A stretch of DNA of 40,854 bases from a virus: the IMG/VR virus record IMGVR_UViG_3300048839_001612, positions 1 to 40,854 of that record. One strand, 5' to 3'. The position numbers and the translations under genes were made by a program. Under the pieces are notes generated by a model, which ran no database searches, was not told the origin of the DNA, and saw nothing but the letters and a program-made list of their open reading frames with translations. Position 1 is the first letter of the stretch, and each line of letters starts with the position of its first letter. Positions 21,737 through 31,176 of the stretch are shown piece by piece.

Positions 21737-24700
21737 ATGAGCACCACCCAGGTCTCGATCCGCCTCGGCGTCGAGGGCAAGGCGGAGGTCAAGCGCGCAT
21801 TCGATGAAGTCGGCAAGGCAGGGCAGGATGCGTTTCGTGGCGTCGCGTCCAGCATGGACGCTACGGGCGCCGCCACCGACCGGCAGGCCCAGCGTCTGCA
21901 GCGCCTGGCGGAGGCGGCACGGCAAGCTGGCGCTGCCGACCAGGCGCAGCGCAACTTCAATTCGGTCCTCGGCGTCGGCACGGCGCCGAAGTCCGCGCGC
22001 GAGTCCGCGGCCGTCTTCGAAGAGTCGGCCAAGGCCGCCGAAGACCTCGCTGCTCGCACCGCGGCGCTCCGCGCGCAGATCGATCCGCTCGGCACTGCGC
22101 AAGCCAGGCTCAATGCCGAGATCGCAGAAGCGAACAGCCTCTTTAAGGCCGGCGCGATCACCGCCGCGGAACAAGCGGCCGCGCACGGCTTGGCGCAAGC
22201 CCGCTTCGACGGCACGGCGAGGGCGCTTGGAGCGATCGGCACGACGGGCAAGCTGACATCCAATCAGCTCGTCAATCTCAGCTACCAGCTCAACGACGTC
22301 GTCGTCTCGCTCGCGAGCGGCCAGCGCCCGCTGATGGTGCTGATGCAGCAGGGCTCGCAGATCGCCCAGATCTTCGGCCCGGGCGCAGGCGTGAGCGGCA
22401 TCCTGCGCGGGGTTTGGCAGGGCCTCACCAGCCTGATCACGCCCACGACCGCGGTCGTGGTCGGCATCGCGGCGCTTGGCGCCGCGGTCGGCTATTCCTA
22501 CTACCGATATATCGAGTCGCAGAAGGAGCTCGAGGTTGCGCTTGCCGGCACCGGCCGGGCTGCGGGCGCGACTGTCAGCCAGATCGAGCGCATCGCGGAG
22601 CAGTCGGCGTCCGCCGGCAGCGTTTCGGTTGCGGCCGCGCGCGAGATGGAGGCCGCGTTCCTGCGGACCGGCAAGATCGCGGTCTCGAACTTCGAAGGCC
22701 TGATCAAGGTCGTCAAGAACTACGCAGCGACCACGGGAACGGACGTTAGCGCAGCCACCAAGGAGCTGGCTGGTGCTTTCGCCGACCCGATCCGGGGCGC
22801 GGATGCGCTCAATGACAAGCTCAATTTTCTGGACGACCGGACGCGGCAGTATGTCCGCACGCTCGCCGACCACAACGATCGCACGGGAGCCCAGCGCGTC
22901 ATGCTCGACGCGCTCAAGGGCAGCCTCGTCAACGCGGCGGAAGCAGCCACCGCGCTTGGGCGCGCGTGGGACTTCGTCGGGCGGATGGCGTCGAACGCCT
23001 ACGACGCCATGGGCCGCGCGATCTCGCGCGTGCTCGATGGCGCCCCGATCGAACAGCGGCTCAAGGAGCTCCAGCAGGAACGCGCGCGCCTGCAGGCGCT
23101 GATCGAGAACCCGCCGACCCGCTTTGCCGCCCAGGCCCGCAACTTCAACACGCGGATGCTGGCCGAGGTTGATGCCGAGATCGCCAAGATCGAGGCGAAG
23201 CTCGCCAACATCGAAGTCCGGGCGAAGGAAGCGAAAGCCAACGAGCTTTCCGTCCGCGCTGGCACGGTTGCCCGCGACCTCACGCCGGGGTTCGAAGAGC
23301 TGCAGACGCTCAAGGCCCGCCAGGCGCAGCTTCGTTCCGCGCTCGACGACCCGCTCATTCGACAGAAGGTTGCCGACCTCAAGCAGGTCGAGACCGCCTA
23401 TGACGCGGTCACCCGCGCGATCCGCACTTGGCTCGACCCAGCCGAGAAGGCCCGCCGCCTCGACGAACTCGAAATCCAGGCCCTCCAGGCCAAGACCCCG
23501 GCGCAGAAGGCTGCCATCGCCGAGGAGCGAAGACGGCTTGAGCTTGCCGGACAGGCGATCCCGGTTGCCATTGCCGAAGCCGACATCACGCGGGCCGGCA
23601 CCAAGGCGCGCGCCGAGGCGACGCAGGCGCACATCGACCAGTCGCGCGTCGTCGAGGTCAATACCAAGGCGACGCTCGGCCTGGCCGATGCGTGGCTCAA
23701 AGGCGCGGCGGCGGCCCAGCAGGCGGAGGTCCGCCGCAAGGCGCTGACCGAGGCCGTGCAGAACGGCGTCGATGTCGAGACCCGCGCGCGCGAACTCCTC
23801 CGCGAGCAGATCGCTGAGCAAGCCGCGCAGTCGGCGAAGTCCGCCACCGATCTAACCGCTGAAGCCGCTGCGCAGCGCAAGCTTAATGATGCCGTTGCGG
23901 CCGGCACGATCTCAAGCGAGCAGGCGCAGCGCCTGATGCAGGTCGAGCAGGCGCTCCGGCCGCTCATCATTGCGCAGGCGCTTGCCGAGGGAAACGCAAA
24001 GGGCACGCTCGCGCGCGTCATTGATGCGCTGCGCGGAGCCTATGCGCGGCTGCACGGCGAGCAGGCGCGCGCCGCGGCGCTGCAGACGATCGAGGGTCAG
24101 AAGAACCAGGTCGAGCTGCTGCAGAAGCAGATCGAACTGACCGGCCAGGGCGAGTCGCAGCGGGCGATCATCATCGCGCAGCTGCAGGCCGAGCAGCAGC
24201 TACGGCAGAAGGGCATCGATCTCGCCAGCGCCGAAGGCCAGGCGATCCTCGCCAATGCGGCCTATATCGAGCGGCTCAACCAGGAGCTCGCCCGCTCTAA
24301 CGGCGCAATGCAGGCGCTGCAGGGCATCACCGACACGACCTTCAACCACTTTGCGACCCTGATCGCGCAAGGAAAGACCGACTGGAAGTCCTGGGCGGAT
24401 GCGGGGCGCGCGGCGCTCGCCGATATCGAGAAGGAAATCCTCAAGCTCGCCGTCCTCAACCCGCTCAAGAACTTCCTGTTCGGAACGAACCTCACGACGC
24501 TTAACAACGTCGGCGGCCTCTTTGGAGGCTTGTTCGGCTTCAAGTTCCACGAGGGCGGTGTCGTCGGGGTGGGCGGGACACCGCACTGGGCGCCCGCACA
24601 GGTCTTCCGCAATGCGCCGCGCCTGCATGACGGCGCGTTCCTTTCGCCCGACGAAGTGCCGGCAATCCTCCAGCGCGGCGAGCGCGTGCTCAACCGCGCC

Positions 24701-24853
24701 GAGGCCGCGTCCTACGAGCGCGGCACGAAGGCGGCGCCGATCGTGCTCAACTTCGCGGTCACGACGCCGGACGCGGCCTCGTTCCGGCGGGCGCAAAGCC
24801 AGATCACCGCCGACATGGCGGCCGCGCTGCGGCGGGCGGAGCGCAACCTGTGA
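21737..24853 (+). CDS. Tail tape measure protein (lambda gpH-like)
   Basis: 1038 residues. At 176-220 lies the conserved tape measure block LVNLSYQLNDVVVSLASGQR and LMVLMQQGSQIAQIFGPGAG. A membrane helix (about 237-257) follows, then long coiled-coil stretches with repeated Arg/Ala/Gln/Glu helices (about 430-880). The C-terminus has FNHFATLIAQGKTDWKSWAD and FHEGGVVG, typical of the lambda-family end. Tail length should be set by this protein; at about 1.5 angstrom per residue, roughly 150 nm is expected. It may also form the DNA entry channel. Overlaps the next gene by 4 bp (GTGA). Confidence 0.94.
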   Translation: MSTTQVSIRLGVEGKAEVKRAFDEVGKAGQDAFRGVASSMDATGAATDRQAQRLQRLAEAARQAGAADQAQRNFNSVLGVGTAPKSARESAAVFEESAKAAEDLAARTAALRAQIDPLGTAQARLNAEIAEANSLFKAGAITAAEQAAAHGLAQARFDGTARALGAIGTTGKLTSNQLVNLSYQLNDVVVSLASGQRPLMVLMQQGSQIAQIFGPGAGVSGILRGVWQGLTSLITPTTAVVVGIAALGAAVGYSYYRYIESQKELEVALAGTGRAAGATVSQIERIAEQSASAGSVSVAAAREMEAAFLRTGKIAVSNFEGLIKVVKNYAATTGTDVSAATKELAGAFADPIRGADALNDKLNFLDDRTRQYVRTLADHNDRTGAQRVMLDALKGSLVNAAEAATALGRAWDFVGRMASNAYDAMGRAISRVLDGAPIEQRLKELQQERARLQALIENPPTRFAAQARNFNTRMLAEVDAEIAKIEAKLANIEVRAKEAKANELSVRAGTVARDLTPGFEELQTLKARQAQLRSALDDPLIRQKVADLKQVETAYDAVTRAIRTWLDPAEKARRLDELEIQALQAKTPAQKAAIAEERRRLELAGQAIPVAIAEADITRAGTKARAEATQAHIDQSRVVEVNTKATLGLADAWLKGAAAAQQAEVRRKALTEAVQNGVDVETRARELLREQIAEQAAQSAKSATDLTAEAAAQRKLNDAVAAGTISSEQAQRLMQVEQALRPLIIAQALAEGNAKGTLARVIDALRGAYARLHGEQARAAALQTIEGQKNQVELLQKQIELTGQGESQRAIIIAQLQAEQQLRQKGIDLASAEGQAILANAAYIERLNQELARSNGAMQALQGITDTTFNHFATLIAQGKTDWKSWADAGRAALADIEKEILKLAVLNPLKNFLFGTNLTTLNNVGGLFGGLFGFKFHEGGVVGVGGTPHWAPAQVFRNAPRLHDGAFLSPDEVPAILQRGERVLNRAEAASYERGTKAAPIVLNFAVTTPDAASFRRAQSQITADMAAALRRAERNL

Positions 24854-25437
24854 CCGGATTCCATGATGTGCGGTTTCCCGACGCAGTGGCGCGCGGGGCG
24901 ACTGGCGGGCCGGAGTTCTCAACCGACATCATCGCGGTCGCGTCCGGCTTCGAGCAGCGCAACGTGAACTGGTCGGCGGCGCGCGCCAAGTACGACATCT
25001 CGACCGGCATCCGCACCCGCGAGCAGATGGCCGAGGTGATCGCGTTTTTCCGCGCCCGCAAAGGTCGCGCCTATAGCTTCCGCTTCCGGGACTGGAATGA
25101 CTTTGAAGCGGAGGCGCAGCCGCTCGCGGCGACGGCCGATCCGCTGGTGTGGCAGCTGACGAAACAGTACGCCTCCGGGCCCTCCGCGGAGCAACGCGTG
25201 ATCACCAAGCCCGAGGCCGGCACCGTCGTCGTTCGCGTCAGCGGCAACCCGGTATCGGTCGATGTCGACCACCTAACCGGGCTTGTCACCTTCACATCGG
25301 CGCCCGCGGCACAGCCCTATGCCGACTTCCTGTTCGACGTGCCGGTGCGCTTCGACACCGATCACCTGCCGGTGGTGGCAGTCGCCTACCACATCCAGCA
25401 AGTCTCCTCGATCGCTTTGATCGAAATCCGGTCCTGA
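24850..25437 (+). CDS. DUF2460 distal tail protein (GTA gp12-like)
   Basis: 195 residues, GTG start overlapping the tape measure stop. FHDVRFPDAVARGATGGPEF at the start and FFRARKGRAYSFRFRDWNDF in the middle are signatures of DUF2460, the distal tail protein of the Rhodobacter gene transfer agent. It would form the ring between the tail tube and hub. From here the order switches from lambda-like to GTA-like. Confidence 0.93.
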   Translation: MTGFHDVRFPDAVARGATGGPEFSTDIIAVASGFEQRNVNWSAARAKYDISTGIRTREQMAEVIAFFRARKGRAYSFRFRDWNDFEAEAQPLAATADPLVWQLTKQYASGPSAEQRVITKPEAGTVVVRVSGNPVSVDVDHLTGLVTFTSAPAAQPYADFLFDVPVRFDTDHLPVVAVAYHIQQVSSIALIEIRS

Positions 25438-25439
25438 CC

Positions 25440-26279
25440 ATGAAGACCATGTCCGCCGAGCTCGCCGCGCACATTGCAGCCGAGGTGACGACGCTTGCGA
25501 CCTGCTGGCGGCTGGAACGGACCGACGGTTGGGTGCGCGGCTTCACCGACCATGACCAGCCGCTTGTTATCGATGGCCTGACCTACGTCGCCGCAACCGG
25601 ATTCCTTCCCAGCGCGATCAAGTCGGGCGCCGACCTCTCGGTCGATAACCTCGATGTCGACGGGTTTCTCGACGACGACGCGCTCAAGGCCGAGGACCTG
25701 TCCGCCGGCCTGTTCGATGGCGCGAAGATCGATATCTTCCTCGTCAACTGGGCCGACCTGTCGCAAGGCCGCGTGCTCCTTCGCCGCGGCTCCCTTGGCG
25801 AAGTCAAGCGCGCCGACAATCGCTTCTCCGCCGAAATCCGCGGCATCGCAAACCGCCTTCAACAGGTCGCCGGCAAGCTCTATTCGCGGCTCTGCCGCAC
25901 CGATCTCGGTAGCGCCGAGTGCAAGGTCGTGCTCGGGCCGCTGACCGACGAGCTTGCGATCTCGGCGGTGTCGAGCGGCGACACCTTCACCGTCCCGACG
26001 GCGCGGCCGACGGGATTCTACACCTTCGGCGTCTGCACCTTCCTGACCGGCGCGAACGCCGGTGCGGCGACCGAAGTGCTCCAGCACATTGGACAATCGA
26101 TCCAGCTGTTCACGCCGATGCCACGCCCGATCGTCGCCGGCGACCAGGTCCGCCTTGTCGCCGGCTGCGACAAGACTCCGGAGACCTGTCACGCCCGCTT
26201 CGGCAACATCCTCAACTTCCGCGGCGAGCCGCACATCCCCGGCAACGACAAGGTCTTCTCCTACCCGATCAAGAGCTGA
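25440..26279 (+). CDS. DUF2163 baseplate hub protein (GTA gp13-like)
   Basis: 279 residues from the ATG at 25440; a longer frame from 25149 overlaps the previous gene and is not used. MSAELAAHIAAEVTTLATCW, WVRGFTDHDQPLVIDG, SVDNLDVDGFLDDDAL and CDKTPETCHARFGNILNFRG are standard DUF2163 elements, with four conserved Cys near the C-terminus (Cys261/267 area and the CRTDLGSAEC pair) that in the GTA bind an iron-sulfur cluster. Its stop overlaps the next start (TGATG form). Confidence 0.92.
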   Translation: MKTMSAELAAHIAAEVTTLATCWRLERTDGWVRGFTDHDQPLVIDGLTYVAATGFLPSAIKSGADLSVDNLDVDGFLDDDALKAEDLSAGLFDGAKIDIFLVNWADLSQGRVLLRRGSLGEVKRADNRFSAEIRGIANRLQQVAGKLYSRLCRTDLGSAECKVVLGPLTDELAISAVSSGDTFTVPTARPTGFYTFGVCTFLTGANAGAATEVLQHIGQSIQLFTPMPRPIVAGDQVRLVAGCDKTPETCHARFGNILNFRGEPHIPGNDKVFSYPIKS

Positions 26280-26710
26280 TGTTCACGCGCGACGCAGTCA
26301 TCGCCGAGGCGCGGAGCTGGCTCGGCACGCCCTGGCATCATCAGGCATCGCTCAAGGGAGTCGGCTGCGACTGCATAGGATTCATCCGCGGCGTTGCCCA
26401 GCCGTTTGTCGGGGACATCGCGATTCCGCTCGACTATCCGGAGACCTGGCACCTCTATCGCGCCGAGCCGCGCATGTATCTCGGCTTCAAGGCGCGCGCC
26501 GAAGAGATCGACGCGGCCGATGCGAGACCCGGCGACATCCTGCTGTTTGGCGCTGGCAAGGGACCGGCGCACCACTGCGCCTACGTCGCTCCTGACGGGG
26601 GCCTGATCCACTGCTATCGCGAAGCCGGCAAGGTGGTCGAGCATGGCTTCTCGCCCTGGTGGCGGGCAAAGCTCCGCCACGCGTTCCGCATGCCCGGCAT
26701 CGAGGACTGA
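26279..26710 (+). CDS. NlpC/P60 cell-wall peptidase of the tail tip (GTA gp14-like)
   Basis: 143 residues; ATG overlaps the preceding TGA. The catalytic Cys lies in GVGCDCIGFIRG (about residue 36), with His in GPAHHCAYVAPDGG and a following IHCYREAGKVVEHGF block, giving the Cys-His dyad of the NlpC/P60 fold. In the GTA and similar phages this peptidase sits in the tail tip and opens peptidoglycan cross-links during DNA entry. Which of the two Cys is catalytic cannot be settled by eye; the second, before I-G-F, is favoured. Confidence 0.92.
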   Translation: MFTRDAVIAEARSWLGTPWHHQASLKGVGCDCIGFIRGVAQPFVGDIAIPLDYPETWHLYRAEPRMYLGFKARAEEIDAADARPGDILLFGAGKGPAHHCAYVAPDGGLIHCYREAGKVVEHGFSPWWRAKLRHAFRMPGIED

Positions 26711-26712
26711 GC

Positions 26713-27345
26713 GTGGCCAAGATCGTCCTCACGGTCGGCGGCTATGTGCTGGGTAACCTGCTGCTGCCCGGACTCGGCGGCGCGATCGGCGGGCTGGTTG
26801 GCGGTTACGTCGGCGGCATCGTCGACCAGCAGCTGTTCGGCGGCACCGCAAGCCAGACCGTCTACGGCGCGCGCATGCAGGATCTGCGCGTGCAGTCGTC
26901 GAGTTACGGCGCGGTGATCCCGCTGCTCTACGGCAAGGGGCGGATGGCCTCGAACGTCATCTGGATGCGCGGCTTCGATGAGGAGGTCCGCACCGAGACG
27001 CAAACCGTCGGCGGCGGCGGCAAGGGCGGCGGTGGTGGCGGCACGACCGTGACCAATGTCAGCTATCACTACTATGCCGATGTCGCGGTCGGCCTGTGCG
27101 CCGGCCCGATCGCCGGCGTGGACCGCGTGTTCGCCGACGGCAACGCGTTCGAGGACGACAAGGTCGGCGACATGCGAGTGTACGTCGGCAACGAGTCGCA
27201 GACGCCAGACCCGCTCATCCAGGCTGTCGAGGGCGTCGACCGGACGCCCGCTTATCGCGGGCTGGCCTACGTCGTGATGGAGCGGCTCTACATCACGCCG
27301 TTCGGGAACCGCCTGCCGAACCTCACCTTCGAAGTCGAGACGTGA
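26713..27345 (+). CDS. Free-standing paralogue of the hub protein N-terminal domain
   Basis: 210 residues, GTG start 2 bp after the peptidase stop. It aligns from end to end with residues 1-205 of the next protein. Both have a Gly-rich hydrophobic start (GGYVLGNLLLPGLGGAIGGL), FGG or FGP after IVDQQL/ILDREL, a GGGGKGGGGGG hinge, SYHYYADVA, PDPLIQAVEG and a final TPFGNRLPN. It ends exactly where that domain ends. The spacer before it (TGAGCGTGGCC) and that before the next gene (TGAAGCGTGGCC) are also alike. A tandem duplication followed by divergence explains this. Probably a second baseplate ring or chaperone subunit; function unknown. Confidence 0.8.
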   Translation: MAKIVLTVGGYVLGNLLLPGLGGAIGGLVGGYVGGIVDQQLFGGTASQTVYGARMQDLRVQSSSYGAVIPLLYGKGRMASNVIWMRGFDEEVRTETQTVGGGGKGGGGGGTTVTNVSYHYYADVAVGLCAGPIAGVDRVFADGNAFEDDKVGDMRVYVGNESQTPDPLIQAVEGVDRTPAYRGLAYVVMERLYITPFGNRLPNLTFEVET

Positions 27346-27348
27346 AGC

Positions 27349-30300
27349 GTGGCCCAGCTCGTGTTGACGCTCGCCGGCGGCGTGCTCGGCGGCGGGATCG
27401 CGGGCGGCCTCGGCCAGTCGCTCGGCGCGCTGTTCGGCGCCTATGTCGGCGGCATCCTGGACCGCGAGCTGTTCGGACCGCAGCAGGACCGGCGGACCGT
27501 CGAAGGCGCGCAGCTCACCGAGCTCAACCTGTCGGGGTCGGCCTATGGCCAGACCATGCCGGTGGTCTGGGGCCGGATGCGGGTGCCCGCCAACATCATC
27601 TGGGTCCGCGGCATCCGCGAGGTGGTCCGCACCGAGACGGTGGGAGGCGGCGGCAAGGGCGGTGGCGGGGGCGGCGGCACGCAGACCATCACGCGCACGA
27701 GCTACCACTACTATGCCGATGTAGCGCTCGGGATCTGCGAGGCGCCGGTCACCTCGATTTATCGCATCTGGCTCGACAAGACGCCGCTCGATCCCGAGCA
27801 CGTCGATGAAATCCGCGCCTACTATGGAGACGAGGCGCAATCACCGGACCCGCTGATCCAGGCGGTCGAAGGTGCCGACCGCACGCCGGCGTTCCGGGGC
27901 CTAGCCTACGTCGTTCTCGAAAACCTCTACCTCACGCCCTACGGCAACCGTTTCCCGAACTTCGAGATCGAGGTCTATCGCGGCTCGCGCGCGGATGTGC
28001 CCGATGCCCGCCATCTCGTCCGCAATGTCTGCCTGATCCCGGCGAGCGGCGAATGGGCCTACGAGCCGAATGTCGTACGCAGCCGCGTGCGCAACTCAAA
28101 CATCAACAGCAATGCCGGCCGAAAAGCTGCCGACTTCGCGGTCTCGATCGAGAACCTCAAGCGCGAGGTGCCGAACGTCGAGTGGGTCAGCGTCGTCTAC
28201 GCCTGGTTCGGCACATCTGTGGACGTCGCGACCTGCTCGATCCGGCCCGAGGCGGAGTACGCGATCTATCCGGACCGGTTGCCCGATACGATGCCGTATC
28301 TCTGGTCGGTCATGGGCATTAGCCGCCCGGTCATCGGCGGGGGCGGTGGATGGCCGCTCGTTTCCTCGTACACCAACCCGGATGGCTCGCCGGGACTCTA
28401 TTACGGAGGGACCATCAATGACGGCTCGGTAATCCGGGCGATCCAGCATCTGCGCAGCCTTGGCTACAAGGTGATGCTGTACCCGTTCCTGATGATGGAC
28501 ATCCCGCCGCCCGACCCGTCGCCGTTCCCGTGGCGCGGCCGGATCGGCGGCGCAGCGGGCGATGTAGCGGGCTTCTTCGAACGCAGCGACGGGTACCTGC
28601 GCTTCGTCCGCCACTGCATGTCGCTTGCCGAGGATGCGGGCGGCGTGGACGGCTTCGTCGTCGGCTCCGAGATGGTGGTACTCAACCGCATCCGCGATGG
28701 TAGCGGCAATTATCCTTCGGTGCCGTTCTGGCAGCAGATTGCCTCCGAGGCGAGGACGCGCCTCGGATCGGAGTGCGTGATCACCTACGCGGCCGACTGG
28801 TCCGAGTACCGCTATCATGATCGCGGTGATGCCAATGTGGATTTCCCGCTGGATGCGGTGTGGGCCGACCCGAACATCGACGTAGTCGGGATCGATGGGT
28901 ATTTCCCACTCACGGATGTCCCACGCGCAGTTTACGACAAAGCCGAGGTTGCCGCCGGCTGGGCCTCGGGCGAGCTGATCGACTACTTCTATGCCACGCA
29001 GGCCGATCGCGACCTCGAGCGCCGCGGCCTCGACCCGCAGCGCTCCCCGATCGACGATCCATTCTGGGCCATCAAGGACATCCGCTACTGGTGGGAGAAC
29101 CAGCACGTCCCTCGCATTGCCGGCGTGCCGAGCGGGCCCGCCACGGCCTGGGTGCCGCGCGGAAAGCCGATCTGGTTCACCGAATACGGCTTCCCCACCG
29201 TGAACTGCGCGACCAACCAGCCGAACGTGTTCATCGATCCGAAGTCGATCGAGAGCTTCGCGCCCTACTACTCCAACCGCGCGGTCGACCGCGTGGTACA
29301 GCGCGCCGCGATCGAGGCGACCGAGGAGTTCTGGAACGAGCCGGCCAACAACCCGTCCTCGCCGGTGTACGGCGGCCCCATGGTCGATCGCCGGTTCGTC
29401 TGGTGTTGGGACGCCCGCCCGTACCCGTTCTTCCCGGCACTCACCAACGTCTGGTCGGACGGCGAGAATTTTCGTCTCGGCCATTGGATCGAGGGAAAGA
29501 TCGGCAACATGCAGCTCGCCGAGATCGTCCGGGACTTGTGCCTGCGGGTGGGACTTGCCGAGAACGAGTTCGACGTGACGGCGCTGGACGACGAGGTCGT
29601 CGGCTACGTTGTGACCGAGCGCAAGCCGGTGCGCGACATGATCGCGGTCCTGCAGACGGCGTACTTCTTCGATGCGGTCGAGCGCGACGGCATGCTCGTG
29701 TTCGTCAAGCGCGGCGCAGGCGCGCCCATCACTCTTGATCCGAACGACCTCGGTGCCAGCGAGAACGACAGCGACCGCTCGCGCGTCAAGGTCGAGCGCA
29801 CCCAGGACACGGAGCTTCCGATCGCGGTCGACGTGGTCCACATCGATGAAGGCCGCGACTACCAGTCCTCGACCGTCACGGTGCGCAAGCAGGTCGGTCA
29901 ATCGGAAAGCGTGAACACTCTGAGCTTTCCGATCGTGCTCACGGTCGAACAGGCCCAGGCGATTGGGCAACGGGCGCTGCGCGAGATGTGGCAGGGCCGC
30001 GAGGCGGTCGACCTGCGGTTGCCGACTCGCGCCATCAGGCTCGATCCGACCGATACGGTGGAAGTTCCAATCGATGGGGTGTGGCGGCGCATCCGCCTCA
30101 CGGCCGTGACCTACGGCAAGCCCGGGCTCGTGCTCCTGCGCGGCGTCGCCACTGATGGCGGCATCCCGGAGTTCTACACCGCGCCGACCGGCAGCGGCGG
30201 GCTTCCGCCATCGGTGCCCGAGCCGGTCGCGCCGGTGCGGGTCGAGCTCCTCGACATGCCGATTATGACAGACAGCCATGATGCCTCGGCGCCGAGCTTC

Positions 30301-31167
30301 TATGTGGCGGCCTGCCCGGTCGGCACCGGCCGTTTTCGTGGCGCGACGCTGTTCCAGCCGACTGCCGATGCACTGGACTACGTGGTCGCGGCCGTCGCCG
30401 GGCTGCCGTCAGTCCTGGGCGAGACGGTCACCGAGCTTGCAGCCGGCCCGGCTTGGCGGGGGGACCGCGTCAACACGGTTGAAGTGCAACTCGACTTTGG
30501 TTCGCTGCAATGCCTTGCCGACGAACGGGTGCTCGCGGGCGGCAACGCCGCTCTCGTCGGCGACGAGGTCATCCAGTTCGCCAATGCCGAGCTCATTGCC
30601 GAGGGCCGCTACCGGCTGAGTCGCCTGTTGCGGGGCCAGCGCGGCACCGAGCACGAGATCGCGGCCCACCCGCCGGGCAGCCGGTTCATCATGCTCGACC
30701 CGGCGCGCCAGCCGCGGCCGAACTTTTCGGTCTCGCGCATCGGGATCGAGATCGCCTGGCGCTACGCGCCGGTGCCGCAGGGTCCGAGCGGCGACCTCTC
30801 GGGCGAGATCGTGTTCACCAATACCGGCAACGGCCTCCGGCCGTTCGCGCCGGTGCACCTCAAGGCGGTCCGCGATCCGTCATCCGGCGATGTCCAGCTG
30901 TCATGGACTCGGCGCACGCGCGTCGGCGGCGACTCCTGGCTTAACGAGGTGCCGCTCGGCGAGGAGACCGAAGAGTACGACGTCCTGATCCTGGACGGCG
31001 CGAATGTCGTGCGGACCAATCGCGTCACGAGCCAAGGCGCGCTCTACACCGCCGCCCAGCAGACGGCCGACTTCGGCGCGCCGCCGGCCTCGCTTGCCTG
31101 GCGGGTCGCCCAGATCTCGCGTGCCTATGGCCGCGGCATGCAGGCCGAAATTCTTTCCACTCTCTGA
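27349..31167 (+). CDS. Multidomain tail hub/host-specificity protein with TIM-barrel-like domain (GTA gp15-like)
   Basis: 1272 residues, GTG start. Domains: N-terminal hub region with Gly-rich hinge (1-210), and a GTA TIM-barrel, glycoside-hydrolase-like domain (about 230-640). The latter shows YKVMLYPFLMMDIP, DGFVVGSEM and WFTEYGFPTVNC; the Glu in GSEM and in TEYG are candidate catalytic acids. Next come phage tail/hub modules (about 690-960, including RKPVRDMIAVLQTAYFFDAV) and a C-terminal receptor-proximal part with a fibronectin-like segment (about 1165-1260). It corresponds to the megatron hub of the Rhodobacter GTA, organising the tip and probably touching cell-surface glycan. Enzymatic activity is inferred. 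Confidence 0.93.
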   Translation: MAQLVLTLAGGVLGGGIAGGLGQSLGALFGAYVGGILDRELFGPQQDRRTVEGAQLTELNLSGSAYGQTMPVVWGRMRVPANIIWVRGIREVVRTETVGGGGKGGGGGGGTQTITRTSYHYYADVALGICEAPVTSIYRIWLDKTPLDPEHVDEIRAYYGDEAQSPDPLIQAVEGADRTPAFRGLAYVVLENLYLTPYGNRFPNFEIEVYRGSRADVPDARHLVRNVCLIPASGEWAYEPNVVRSRVRNSNINSNAGRKAADFAVSIENLKREVPNVEWVSVVYAWFGTSVDVATCSIRPEAEYAIYPDRLPDTMPYLWSVMGISRPVIGGGGGWPLVSSYTNPDGSPGLYYGGTINDGSVIRAIQHLRSLGYKVMLYPFLMMDIPPPDPSPFPWRGRIGGAAGDVAGFFERSDGYLRFVRHCMSLAEDAGGVDGFVVGSEMVVLNRIRDGSGNYPSVPFWQQIASEARTRLGSECVITYAADWSEYRYHDRGDANVDFPLDAVWADPNIDVVGIDGYFPLTDVPRAVYDKAEVAAGWASGELIDYFYATQADRDLERRGLDPQRSPIDDPFWAIKDIRYWWENQHVPRIAGVPSGPATAWVPRGKPIWFTEYGFPTVNCATNQPNVFIDPKSIESFAPYYSNRAVDRVVQRAAIEATEEFWNEPANNPSSPVYGGPMVDRRFVWCWDARPYPFFPALTNVWSDGENFRLGHWIEGKIGNMQLAEIVRDLCLRVGLAENEFDVTALDDEVVGYVVTERKPVRDMIAVLQTAYFFDAVERDGMLVFVKRGAGAPITLDPNDLGASENDSDRSRVKVERTQDTELPIAVDVVHIDEGRDYQSSTVTVRKQVGQSESVNTLSFPIVLTVEQAQAIGQRALREMWQGREAVDLRLPTRAIRLDPTDTVEVPIDGVWRRIRLTAVTYGKPGLVLLRGVATDGGIPEFYTAPTGSGGLPPSVPEPVAPVRVELLDMPIMTDSHDASAPSFYVAACPVGTGRFRGATLFQPTADALDYVVAAVAGLPSVLGETVTELAAGPAWRGDRVNTVEVQLDFGSLQCLADERVLAGGNAALVGDEVIQFANAELIAEGRYRLSRLLRGQRGTEHEIAAHPPGSRFIMLDPARQPRPNFSVSRIGIEIAWRYAPVPQGPSGDLSGEIVFTNTGNGLRPFAPVHLKAVRDPSSGDVQLSWTRRTRVGGDSWLNEVPLGEETEEYDVLILDGANVVRTNRVTSQGALYTAAQQTADFGAPPASLAWRVAQISRAYGRGMQAEILSTL

Positions 31168-31176
31168 GGACTATCC

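Noticed and set aside
25149-25439. N-terminal extension of the DUF2163 gene
   Set aside because: It overlaps the DUF2460 gene completely and has shadow composition; the ATG at 25440 matches the family start.
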